Shown here: one piece after another, positions 9,742-18,874 of the stretch
Numbering within the stretch: position 1 is the first letter of the stretch
Layout of the letters: every line of letters starts with the position of its first letter
NCBI GenBank assembly: GCA_963210315.1
Contig: OY723253.1
Location: forward strand, 1,984,001 to 2,048,000
Reading direction: 5' to 3'
DNA: 64,000 nt
Source: Rhynchopus euleeides
Lineage: Eukaryota > Euglenozoa > Diplonemea > Diplonemida > Diplonemidae
Program-made: the position numbers and the translations under genes
Notes under the pieces: model-generated
Database searches by the model: none
Told to the model about the DNA's origin: nothing
What the model saw: the letters and a program-made list of their open reading frames with translations, nothing else

Positions 9742-11017
9742 CTGGGGGGGGTCAAATAATTGTAACCCCTACGATTATTTAGCGACGCGGTCTGTATAAA
9801 TCGGGTGTCCCAAAATTTACAATTTTTCAACGGTGGTGATTAATCGTAGGGGTTACGATTATTCACTTTTGGCAAAAATTTACCCGTTTTGCTGTTCAGA
9901 ATGTCAATTGGTGGGGTGGGGGTGGGTGTGAGGGGTCGCATTCTCGGCCTGTCTCACCGGCATTCCGTGCACAGAGCAACATCACCGGTGGAAACTGGCC
10001 ATAGCACCCCGGTGGGCCACCAGGAGGGGAGGGACCCGGTGTGAGGCGCTTGAGTCATCCAGATGGGCACACGGTGGGGTCCGACATCCGATGTCGGACC
10101 CTGTGGGTTCATGCATGCTGCTAAATGTGAGATTTTTGGGCCAAATTTCGGAATCCCAATACATTTTTTTGGGGGGCGAGTTTGTTAGGAAAATGGGGGT
10201 GGCACAGCGTCGTTCTTCCACACAAGAGGGTCGTTTTTGACATCAACGGTTCAAACTCTCTTCACGGTGACTCTACTCAAATTTTTTTGAGTTATTGGGG
10301 GCCATTTACTGTGCGTCGAAGTGTGAACGATTGGCCACCTTTTTGGTGCCGTGGCTGGTGGGTGGCCATGGGCACACGCTACAAGGGGGGTCTGGGGGGC
10401 AGAGCCCCCCAGCCGCCGGAGGCCACGGTAGTGAACATCTGTTCATTGTGGGCGTAGATTCTGTGTGAGTTGGCTGCGTCCTCCTGAGGCCTGAGGCTAC
10501 TGGAGTGGTTGGATTCCCTGACTTGATGGGTATCGAAGGGCTCCAGGGGGTCTGGGGGGCGGAGCCCCCCAGCCGCCGGAGGCCACGGTAGTGGACATCT
10601 GTTCCTTGTGGGGTACAGTTTCTGGACTGTGTCCATCTTCCTGAGGTTGCGTATGGGCCACCCCAGGATTTTGGTGCCCCCCCCAGGCTCACCTCACTGG
10701 CAGGGTACCTGGGGGCGGGGGGCCTCAAACCATGCTCTCTTCCCATTAAACTCGGGGCATGTGTGCTCCGACATGTGGGGTGACTCAATCACCGGTCTAT
10801 GACGACCGATTCTCCACTTTTTACAGCCTGAGTGGGTTCCCTGCTGTTCCTGTTGCTTGATCCTCTGGGGAAAAGTCAGAAATTTGGCCAAAAGTGAATA
10901 ATCGTAACCCCTACGATTATTCAAAACAAATTTACGTATAAATGGCCCAGAAAATGTTGTACAATTAATCGCCCCCTTACGATTATTCGACTACTTACGA
11001 TTAATTGCCCCCCCCAG
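9742..11017. mobile_element. Element D: 1,276-bp TA-flanked element inserted in left arm of B
   Basis: The left end CTGGGGGGGGTCAAATAAT and the reverse complement of the right end, CTGGGGGGGGCAATTAAT, form the terminal inverted repeat, with TA on both sides (9740-9741, 11018-11019). A second inverted pair lies further in, at about 9838-9880 and 10880-10922, containing TAATCGTAGGGGTTACGATT. Deleting D and one TA restores the AT-rich sequence of B without a gap, which supports the boundaries. The interior holds two copies of a G/C hairpin repeat (10385-10607). No transposase-like frame is visible, so D is a non-autonomous element, perhaps of the Tc1/mariner type. Confidence 0.78.
10385..10607 (+). 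repeat. Paired G/C-hairpin repeat, copy in element D
   Basis: Two copies of a roughly 55-bp unit (10385-10445 and 10545-10607) share CTGGGGGGC(G/A)GAGCCCCCCAG, a near-perfect hairpin, followed by CCGCCGGAGGCCACGGTAGT and an ACATCTGT tail. They enclose a spacer with GAGTTGGCTGCGTCCTCC. The same paired arrangement occurs at 33698-33920 and, inverted, at 42820-43085. Confidence 0.8.
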
Positions 11018-11150
11018 TAAGATATTTTAAGAAATGATGGACATTATTATGGTGGGCTACGGTTTTGCAGAAGCTGTGTGACGACGAATTTCGCGAGATA
11101 CCACGTCCAACCTCGACCCAGTGTGCCCGCCGCCCCTCACAACGCCATCG

Positions 11151-11915
11151 CTACGTCATGGAGGTGGCAGTCGATGTAGGGTGGGCCTGTGTCTGAGATG
11201 TGGTGGTATAAAGTGCGCCGTACTCGTTCTCCCCCAGCAGAGAAGCCATCTTCTCCAGCTTCGGCGCCCGTCCCCGCTTCTCGATGAGGCTGCGTTCCCT
11301 ACAAAGAGTCCTGCAGACATCTGCTCCCAGAGCACAGAAATAGGCTGTGAGCGTGGCCAGTTTTTCCGGGTCGCGTACTTCCGGTTCGTCCTCCTGTCCT
11401 GAGGCCGTATCGGCTGCTGGAGGTGTGGATGGCGTTGGGTCGACGACATTGCTGCTGGGATGTTGGCTCTCGATGGTGTCGATGGTGTTCTCGGCGGTCT
11501 TGGGCTCCTGCATAGCATCGTCATCTTCGTCATCTTCCTCATCATCGGATTCGCCTCTCACTTGGTTTCTTCTCCTTGGAGGGGGAAGGGGCGTCCCTTG
11601 CCGAGGGGCCTTCCTCTTCTTCCCATCCTGCCCTCCGGTGCCCTGCTGGTGGCCCTCATTTCCACTCGGGTCTCCTGCGACTACCTCCCCGACTAAGAGG
11701 AAGAAGATCAGGAAGAACAGAGATCTGAGGAGGAGCATTTTTAATTTTAACCTGTCGGGTGGTGGAGTTCTCGGGGCGGGGGTGGATGGCGTTGTGGGTG
11801 CAGAGAAACCCTGTGCGAACGGTGGAGTGAGAGGATGGGAATGAGTGGGGGGCTGCTGATTCTTCTCTGGTACTACTGATTTTCTCATTTTCTGGGGGCA
11901 TGGCAATTTAGTCAT
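11151..11915 (-). CDS. Element B protein with hydrophobic segment and acidic middle
   Basis: The frame encodes 254 residues. About 60 residues in, an internal Met starts MLLLRSLFFLIFFLLVGEVV, a hydrophobic stretch resembling a signal peptide or single membrane segment. It is followed by a basic/proline patch, an acidic run (ESDDEEDDEDDDAM) and a C-terminal part with LATLTAYFCALGADVCRTLC. No known transposase or nuclease motif is visible. The start codon overlaps the stop of the upstream zinc-finger frame in ATGACTAA, so the two may be one broken or spliced gene. It lies inside element B and opposite in strand to the host genes. Function unknown; the sequence looks more protein-like than its neighbours. 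Confidence 0.4.
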   Translation of the reverse strand: MTKLPCPQKMRKSVVPEKNQQPPTHSHPLTPPFAQGFSAPTTPSTPAPRTPPPDRLKLKMLLLRSLFFLIFFLLVGEVVAGDPSGNEGHQQGTGGQDGKKRKAPRQGTPLPPPRRRNQVRGESDDEEDDEDDDAMQEPKTAENTIDTIESQHPSSNVVDPTPSTPPAADTASGQEDEPEVRDPEKLATLTAYFCALGADVCRTLCRERSLIEKRGRAPKLEKMASLLGENEYGALYTTTSQTQAHPTSTATSMT

Positions 11916-12150
11916 TCAGACTCGTTTTGTGCCTCCGCGACTCGGCGTGCATCACCGACTCCATCCACACGTGGCGGAGGCGCACCCCACAGAGGGTGCA
12001 CCACAGGACCTCGTCCTGCAGCCTCGACCCCCGCTCCACCATCGCGTCGCACGCTCCCATCGGGAGGCTCCCGACCTCCCTCACCTCGTAGCCCCTCGTA
12101 TCGAGGCCCCTTTCCTGCAGGCGCTGCAGGTGTTGCTGAGGCGTCATCAT
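11908..12150 (-). CDS. Element B small zinc-finger protein
   Basis: The product has 80 residues. The C-terminal half holds a C2H2-type pattern, CTLC then 13 residues, H, 5 residues, H (LWCTLCGVRLRH ... HAESRRHK). This spacing resembles the U1/matrin-like finger class that binds RNA or DNA. The N-terminal part is helical (TPQQHLQRLQERGLDTRGY). A pyrimidine-rich run lies just upstream on the coding strand. Its stop overlaps the start of the 254-residue frame, suggesting a shared transcript or a single gene interrupted by a frameshift or intron. Small zinc-finger proteins are common in DNA transposons, but the element family is not recognised. Confidence 0.5.
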   Translation of the reverse strand: MMTPQQHLQRLQERGLDTRGYEVREVGSLPMGACDAMVERGSRLQDEVLWCTLCGVRLRHVWMESVMHAESRRHKTSLND

Positions 12151-12320
12151 TGGGGGGGGGGGGAAGAGGGTGTTTTGGTCTGTGGTCGACGTGGAGTGCT
12201 GATCTTTGGGGTCTTTGGAGTACTGATTCCTCCGGTGGTGTCGATACTTGAGGGGGGGGGGATGGCGGAAAGATACAGGCGCAGATGATTTGAGGGAGCG
12301 GGGGATGGGGGGGGGGGGTA

Positions 12321-13467
12321 GGGGGGGTCAAATGGGGGTGACAAACACGATTTTTCAAAAAACCGGCGCAGAGGCCCCAAAGCCCCCGTAAACCCTCCAA
12401 ACCCCCCCAGATCGGTCCGGAAACCCATCGAACCCCACTTTTCCACCATTCCGGGCACCTCAGGTGCCCGAATTGGGGTACCTAAATTTTGTGCCACCGT
12501 TTGGTACCGGACAGTGCCACTGTGTGGGAGGTTGGAAAAGAAAATGCCCCAACACACCACATCTGAGGGTTGCAATGCATGTTGCTTGCCAACCACGTCA
12601 TCCGGTGGGTGTCAGGCGCTATGTAGGTGGCATTAGCCAGGTCTTCGATGTGTTCTGGCTTGTATATATACCTCCCTGCCTGCGGCACAGGCACTGCCTT
12701 TGTCCCCCACACCAGCCACAGAGAGCGTATTGTACTCAGTCCACGGTTGCTGATTCATTGTGATGCGTTGTATCCTCGAGTGAACGTCACACACTAGTGG
12801 CACCACCACCCGCCATCCGAGAGCTGTATTGACTTTGCGCGCTTCCGTTGTATTCACCTCGCCACGCATATTGCACCGTTCAGTACCAGTGCTCTTGGGC
12901 CAGGCAAAGTAGACCGCAGCAACTACCAATTCTGGCACAATGGGTACCACGACAGCGCACTTCATGTGTTCCCGGAATGTACAGCTCGTGTTGCAACAGT
13001 CGTTGTCAACACATCCCGGTTGTGGAGCACTGCTGCACAGGAATCACACGACCATCTGGACTGTTCCGTACCTACAGGCAGCCTCCCGGTGCATGGTGGC
13101 AGGGAGGTATATATACAAGCCAGAACACATCGAAGACCTGGCTAATGCCACCTACATAGCGCCTGACACCCACCGGATGACGTGGTTGGCAAGCAACATG
13201 CATTGCAACCCTCAGATGTGGTGTGTTGGGGCATTTTCTTTTCCAACCTCCCACACAGTGGCACTGTACGGTACCAAACGGTGGCACAAAATTTAGGTAC
13301 CCCAATTCGGGCACCTGAGGTGCCCGGAATGGTGGAAAAGTGGGGTTCGATGGGTTTCCGGACCGATCTGGGGGGGTTTGGAGGGTTTACGGGGGCTTTG
13401 GGGCCTCTGCGCCGGTTTTTTGAAAAATCGTGTTTGTCCACGTAAAAGGGTGGCATTTGACCCCCCC
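12321..13467. mobile_element. Element E: 1,147-bp element with about 330-bp terminal inverted repeats
   Basis: The ends are GGGGGGGTCAAATG and its reverse complement, each flanked by TA (12319-12320, 13468-13469). From 12340-12680 and 13103-13438 the two arms are nearly identical inverted copies, sharing for example GCCAGGTCTTCGATGTGTTC, the GCACCTGAGGTGC palindrome and GGCATTTTCTTTTCC. The unique core 12681-13100 has a minus-strand open frame (12633-12965) with a protein-like stretch, AALGW-type context in KVNTALGWRVVVPLVC, possibly a captured gene piece. Arms this long are typical of foldback or Mutator-like non-autonomous elements, but the TA flanks argue otherwise. Near-identity of the arms suggests a young insertion or ongoing gene conversion. 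Confidence 0.85.
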
Positions 13468-14175
13468 TAGGGGGGGGGGGGCACCCTGGAGACCCTAGCT
13501 ATTGGCCGATATGTGGTGGGAACAGGTTTTAGGCCATTTCCGTGCTTTCTGACACCCGGGAAGGCACCAGAACTTGCACCTAGGTGACATCGTGGCTTCG
13601 TCATTTTTGGCCACAGCCCGGGGGGTGGGCTCTTCGTGGGACTCCTGAATACAGGAGGAAAAAATGTCCACAATTATGGAAATTTCTTAAGGATTTCTTA
13701 AAGAAATCCTTCTTTAATGCTAGGCATTAAAATGTCCATCATTACATTAAGACGTCTTAAGAAATTTTGAAATTTCTTAACATTTCTTGCAAGATCTTTG
13801 TCATACCATGTTTTTCAGAATGATGGACATTAAAATGCTAGGCATTAAGAAACACGTCTTAGGGGGTCTTCGCTAGCCGGTGCAAAAAAGTGCAGGCTGG
13901 TGCAGGGCAAAATGGGCCGAAAATGGGCCAAATCGGAGGCAAAAAAAAGGGCGGGGAGTTGGGTGGCCCCTAGCTGGGAGCACGCATTTGGACCCAAAAA
14001 ATAATGTCGAGCGGTCCCTGTGCATTGTTCAGCCCTCACAGGACGAGAAGGCACGGCGGGGCCCGTGTCACGGGTAAACATTGAGATCAACCTGTCATCC
14101 TGGGCCAAGCCAAGATGGGAGCTGGCCGCCTGGGGCAATGCAGGAGCAACGGCTAGTGCTCGTGCTGGCACGAAG

Positions 14176-14960
14176 CGGAGCCAGGCAGTGCTGTCCCGAG
14201 AACGGGCCGAGCCAGACAGTGCTGTCCCAAGGGTGGGCCGAGCCAGACAGTGATGTCCCGAGAATGGGCCGAGCCAGGCAGTGCTGTCCCAAGGGTGGGC
14301 CGAGCCAGACAGTGCTGTCCCGAGAATGGGCCGAGCCAGACAGTGCTGTCCCGAGAACGGGCCGAGCCAGACAGTGCTGTCCCGAGGGTGGGCCGAGCTA
14401 GGCAGTGCTGTCCCGAGAATGGGCCGAGCCAGGCAGTGCTGTCCCAAGGGTGGGCCGAGCCAGACAGTGCTGTCCCGAGAACGAGCCGAGCCAGACAGTG
14501 CTGTCCCGAGGGTGGGCCGAGCTAGGCAGTGCTGTCCCGAGAATGGGCCGAGCCAGGCAGTGCTGTCCCAAGGGTGGGCCGAGCCAGACAGTGCTGTCCC
14601 GAGAATGGGCCGAGCCAGACAGTGCTGTCCCGAGAATGGGCCGAGCCAGACAGTGCTGTCCCGAGAACGGGCCGAGCCAGACAGTGCTGTCCCGAGGGTG
14701 GGCCGAGCTAGGCAGTGCTGTCCCGAGAATGGGCCGAGCCAGGCAGTGCTGTCCCAAGGGTGGGCCGAGCCAGACAGTGCTGTCCCGAGAATGGGCCGAG
14801 CCAGACAGTGCTGTCCCGAGAACGGGCCGAGCCAGACAGTGCTGTCCCGAGGGTGGGCCGAGCTAGGCAGTGCTGTCCCGAGAATGGGCCGAGCCACGCA
14901 GTCCTGTCCAGAGGGTGGGCCGAGCCAGGCAGTGATGTCCCGAGGGTGGGCCGACATCAC
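14176..14960 (+). repeat. 31-bp tandem array 1, about 25 copies
   Basis: The monomer can be written as CAGTGCTGTCCCGAGAA followed by TGGGCCGAGCCAGA. Variants swap CGAGAATG, CGAGAACG, CGAGGGTG and CAAGGGTG before GGCCGAGC, and C(A/G)GACAG with CTAGGCAG. A 31-bp period cycles through all three frames, so the long open frames here simply reflect absence of stop triplets in the unit. I treat it as non-coding satellite. The flanks of about 13875-14175 contain scattered pieces of the same core (AATGGGCCGA). Confidence 0.9.
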
Positions 14961-15642
14961 ATCCGGTCTCGGCCCGCTGTCTGGACCGCAGCAACAAGAA
15001 ATCTGCGCTGCATGCACAGGAGCAGGGGGACTTGGCCCGTCCGCACTCCGACATTGCACCGCGCTGCCCCAGCGCTCCAGATCACAAGGCCCCCTGTGCC
15101 GCAGGAGGTGGAGACGTCGCACACCAGCAGGATGACGTCGCAGACCAGTTCACCACCCCCAATAGTAGGTCACACTCCGCCTCGCCTGTAGGCCGTCTAC
15201 TGTATGCAGGAGTCTGCGTGTGTTGATAAAGACACACACGCCCGGCACACCTGATTCTATGGGCAGCGCTCGTAACTCTCTCGGCGCCAAGTCGAAGCTG
15301 AGCAAGATTTGGTTGGACGGTGCAAATATAGCTAGCCTTGCGGGCTCGCTAAGACACTCTCCGAGCTAGCTACATGAACACAACATTGCACATCGCACGG
15401 TTTCGAAGGATGGGTACGCGATGCGGGTTTAGGTCTTGTGCTAATGTTACACACAGCAAGATCCCTGACGGAGGGGATCGATGGAGGCACTGAGGAGATC
15501 ATGACGGGGAAGGGGTCCTGCATCGAACCCCCTCTGAGTGGAGCAAACACTCGGTACTCCGGGCGCCACGTTCTGCTCGGCTGGACATCACCCCGAGGTC
15601 GTAGCCACGGCCCCCGACCACTCACTGCGGGGAGCTTCCCGT
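14961..15642. other. Unique spacer between satellite arrays 1 and 2
   Basis: Non-repetitive sequence inside element F. Small frames exist on both strands but none is convincing. At about 15645-15672, next to its right edge, there is a single monomer of array 2 in inverted orientation (CAGTGTCTGGACATCACTCC), before the array begins in direct orientation. Confidence 0.5.
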
Positions 15643-15673
15643 CCAGACAGTGTCTGGACATCACTCCTGGGCT

Positions 15674-18655
15674 CGACCCACTGGGCCGAGCCGACGAGTC
15701 GTGTCCAGACACTGGGCCGAGCCCAGGAGTGCTGTCCAGACACTGGGCCGAGCCCAGGAGTGATGTCCAGACACTGGGCCGAGCCCAGGAGTGATGTCCA
15801 GACCCTGGGCCGAGCCAGGGAGTGGTGTCCAGACCATGGGCCGAGCCCAGGAGTGATGTCCAGACCCTGGGCCGAGCCAGGGAGTGGTGTCCAGACACTG
15901 GGCCGAGCCCAGGAGTGATGTCCAGACACTGGGCCGAGCCCAGGAGTGATGTCCAGACCCTGGGCCGAGCCAGGGAGTGGTGTCCAGACCCTGGGCCGAG
16001 CCCAGGAGTGATGTCCAGACCCTGGGCCGAGCCAGGGAGTGGTGTCCAGACACTGGGCCGAGCCCAGGAGTGATGTCCAGACACTGGGCCGAGCCAGGGA
16101 GTGGTGTCCAGACACTGGGCCGAGCCCAGGAGTGATGTCCAGACACTGGGCCGAGCCCAGGAGTGATGTCCAGACCCTGGGCCGAGCCAGGGAGTGGTGT
16201 CCAGACCCTGGGCCGAGCCCAGGAGTGATGTCCAGACCCTGGGCCGAGCCAGGGAGTGGTGTCCAGACACTGGGCCGAGCCCAGGAGTGATGTCCAGACC
16301 CTGGGCCGAGCCAGGGAGTGGTGTCCAGACACTGGGCCGAGCCCAGGAGTGATGTCCAGACACTGGGCCGAGCCCAGGAGTGATGTCCAGACCCTGGGCC
16401 GAGCCAGGGAGTGGTGTCCAGACACTGGGCCGAGCCCAGGAGTGATGTCCAGACCCTGGGCCGAGCCAGGGAGTGGTGTCCAGACACTGGGCCGAGCCCA
16501 GGAGTGATGTCCAGACACTGGGCCGAGCCCAGGAGTGATGTCCAGACCCTGGGCCGAGCCAGGGAGTGGTGTCCAGACACTGGGCCGAGCCCAGGAGTGA
16601 TGTCCAGACCCTGGGCCGAGCCAGGGAGTGGTGTCCAGACCCTGGGCCGAGCCCAGGAGTGATGTCCAGACCCTGGGCCGAGCCAGGGAGTGGTGTCCAG
16701 ACACTGGGCCGAGCCCAGGAGTGATGTCCAGACACTGTGCCGAGCCAGGGAGTGGTGTCCAGACACTGGGCCGAGCCCAGGAGTGATGTCCAGACCCTGG
16801 GCCGAGCCAGGGAGTGGTGTCCAGACCCTGGGCCGAGCCCAGGAGTGATGTCCAGACCCTGGGCCGAGCCAGGGAGTGGTGTCCAGACACTGGGCCGAGC
16901 CCAGGAGTGATGTCCAGACACTGGGCCGAGCCCAGGAGTGATGTCCAGACCCTGGGCCGAGCCAGGGAGTGGTGTCCAGACACTGGGCCGAGCCCAGGAG
17001 TGATGTCCAGACCCTGGGCCGAGCCAGGGAGTGGTGTCCAGACACTGGGCCGAGCCCAGGAGTGATGTCCAGACACTGGGCCGAGCCCAGGAGTGATGTC
17101 CAGACCCTGGGCCGAGCCAGGGAGTGGTGTCCAGACCCTGGGCCGAGCCCAGGAGTGATGTCCAGACCCTGGGCCGAGCCAGGGAGTGGTGTCCAGACAC
17201 TGGGCCGAGCCCAGGAGTGATGTCCAGACCCTGGGCCGAGCCAGGGAGTGGTGTCCAGACCCTGGGCCGAGCCCAGGAGTGATGTCCAGACCCTGGGCCG
17301 AGCCAGGGAGTGGTGTCCAGACACTGGGCCGAGCCCAGGAGTGATGTCCAGACCCTGGGCCGAGCCAGGGAGTGGTGTCCAGACCCTGGGCCGAGCCCAG
17401 GAGTGATGTCCAGACCCTGGGCCGAGCCAGGGAGTGGTGTCCAGACACTGGGCCGAGCCCAGGAGTGATGTCCAGACCCTGGGCCGAGCCAGGGAGTGGT
17501 GTCCAGACACTGGGCCGAGCCCAGGAGTGATGTCCAGACACTGGGCCGAGCCCAGGAGTGATGTCCAGACCCTGGGCCGAGCCAGGGAGTGGTGTCCAGA
17601 CACTGGGCCGAGCCCAGGAGTGATGTCCAGACCCTGGGCCGAGCCAGGGAGTGGTGTCCAGACCCTGGGCCGAGCCCAGGAGTGATGTCCAGACCCTGGG
17701 CCGAGCCAGGGAGTGGTGTCCAGACACTGGGCCGAGCCCAGGAGTGATGTCCAGACACTGTGCCGAGCCAGGGAGTGGTGTCCAGACACTGGGCCGAGCC
17801 CAGGAGTGATGTCCAGACCCTGGGCCGAGCCAGGGAGTGGTGTCCAGACCCTGGGCCGAGCCCAGGAGTGATGTCCAGACCCTGGGCCGAGCCAGGGAGT
17901 GGTGTCCAGACACTGGGCCGAGCCCAGGAGTGATGTCCAGACACTGGGCCGAGCCCAGGAGTGATGTCCAGACCCTGGGCCGAGCCAGGGAGTGGTGTCC
18001 AGACACTGGGCCGAGCCCAGGAGTGATGTCCAGACCCTGGGCCGAGCCAGGGAGTGGTGTCCAGACACTGGGCCGAGCCCAGGAGTGATGTCCAGACACT
18101 GGGCCGAGCCCAGGAGTGATGTCCAGACCCTGGGCCGAGCCAGGGAGTGGTGTCCAGACCCTGGGCCGAGCCCAGGAGTGATGTCCAGACCCTGGGCCGA
18201 GCCAGGGAGTGGTGTCCAGACACTGGGCCGAGCCCAGGAGTGATGTCCAGACCCTGGGCCGAGCCAGGGAGTGGTGTCCAGACCCTGGGCCGAGCCCAGG
18301 AGTGATGTCCAGACCCTGGGCCGAGCCAGGGAGTGGTGTCCAGACACTGGGCCGAGCCCAGGAGTGATGTCCAGACACTGGGCCGAGCCCAGGAGTGATG
18401 TCCAGACCCTGGGCCGAGCCCAGGAGTGCTGTCCACACTGGGCCGAGCCAGGGAGTGGTGTCCAGACCCTGGGCCGAGCCCAGGAGTGCTGTCCAGACAC
18501 TGGGCCGAGCTCAGGAGTGCTGTCCAGTCCCTGGGCCGAGCCCAGGAGTGCTGTCCAGACCCTGGGCCGAGCCCAGGAGTGCTGTCTAGACACTGGGCCG
18601 AGCCAGGCAGTGATGTCCAGTCCCTGGGCCGAGCCCAGGAGTGCTGTCCAGACAC
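15674..18655 (+). repeat. 31-bp tandem array 2, about 96 copies, with 1,023-bp higher-order repeat
   Basis: Monomers are of two main types, around CAGACACTGGGCCGAGCCC-AGGAGTGATGTC and CAGACCCTGGGCCGAGCCA-GGGAGTGGTGTC. A private substitution that turns CTGGGCC into CTGTGCC occurs at 16738 and again at 17761, exactly 1,023 bp (33 monomers) apart. The patterns of monomer types starting at 16411, 16814 and 16969 recur at 17434, 17837 and 17992, also 1,023 bp apart. A block was therefore duplicated as a unit. Frames of about 900-1,100 codons on the minus strand arise because the unit lacks stops on that strand; I do not call them genes. Confidence 0.92.
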
Positions 18656-18863
18656 TGACGATGTCCTGCCTCATACCCGCCATGCCCGCAATGCACTTCC
18701 GGATCACATGGTTGTGGATTTTTAGCGCCTTCCGCATTCCCGCGAAAGACTTCTCCAAGCAGAGGGTCGAGACCTGCACGTCTGTGACCACGAGTGTCGT
18801 GATCTTCGTCTCTGTGGAGTAGTCATCGAAGAGCAGCGCCTGCTGGCTGTCTTCGTTCAGCAT
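18656..18863 (-). CDS. Possible 5' gene piece between arrays 2 and 3
   Basis: On the minus strand, Met at 18863 opens about 70 residues of non-repetitive, protein-like sequence (MLNEDSQQALLFDDYSTE ... CLEKSFAGMRKALKIHNHVI). It then runs without a stop into array 2. The composition differs clearly from the satellite translation. It could be a captured gene fragment, a first exon, or the only surviving unique part of the ancestral element. No family recognised; expression is unknown. Confidence 0.3.
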
Positions 18864-18874
18864 CCTACGACTAG

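Noticed and set aside
13858-13875. Telomere-type repeat, suggested by TTAGGGGG
   Set aside because: It is a single occurrence made by the TTA duplication next to the G-run end of element F, not a tandem TTAGGG array.
14176-18655. CRISPR array
   Set aside because: The 31-bp units are contiguous with no unique spacers, there are no cas genes and the genome is eukaryotic.
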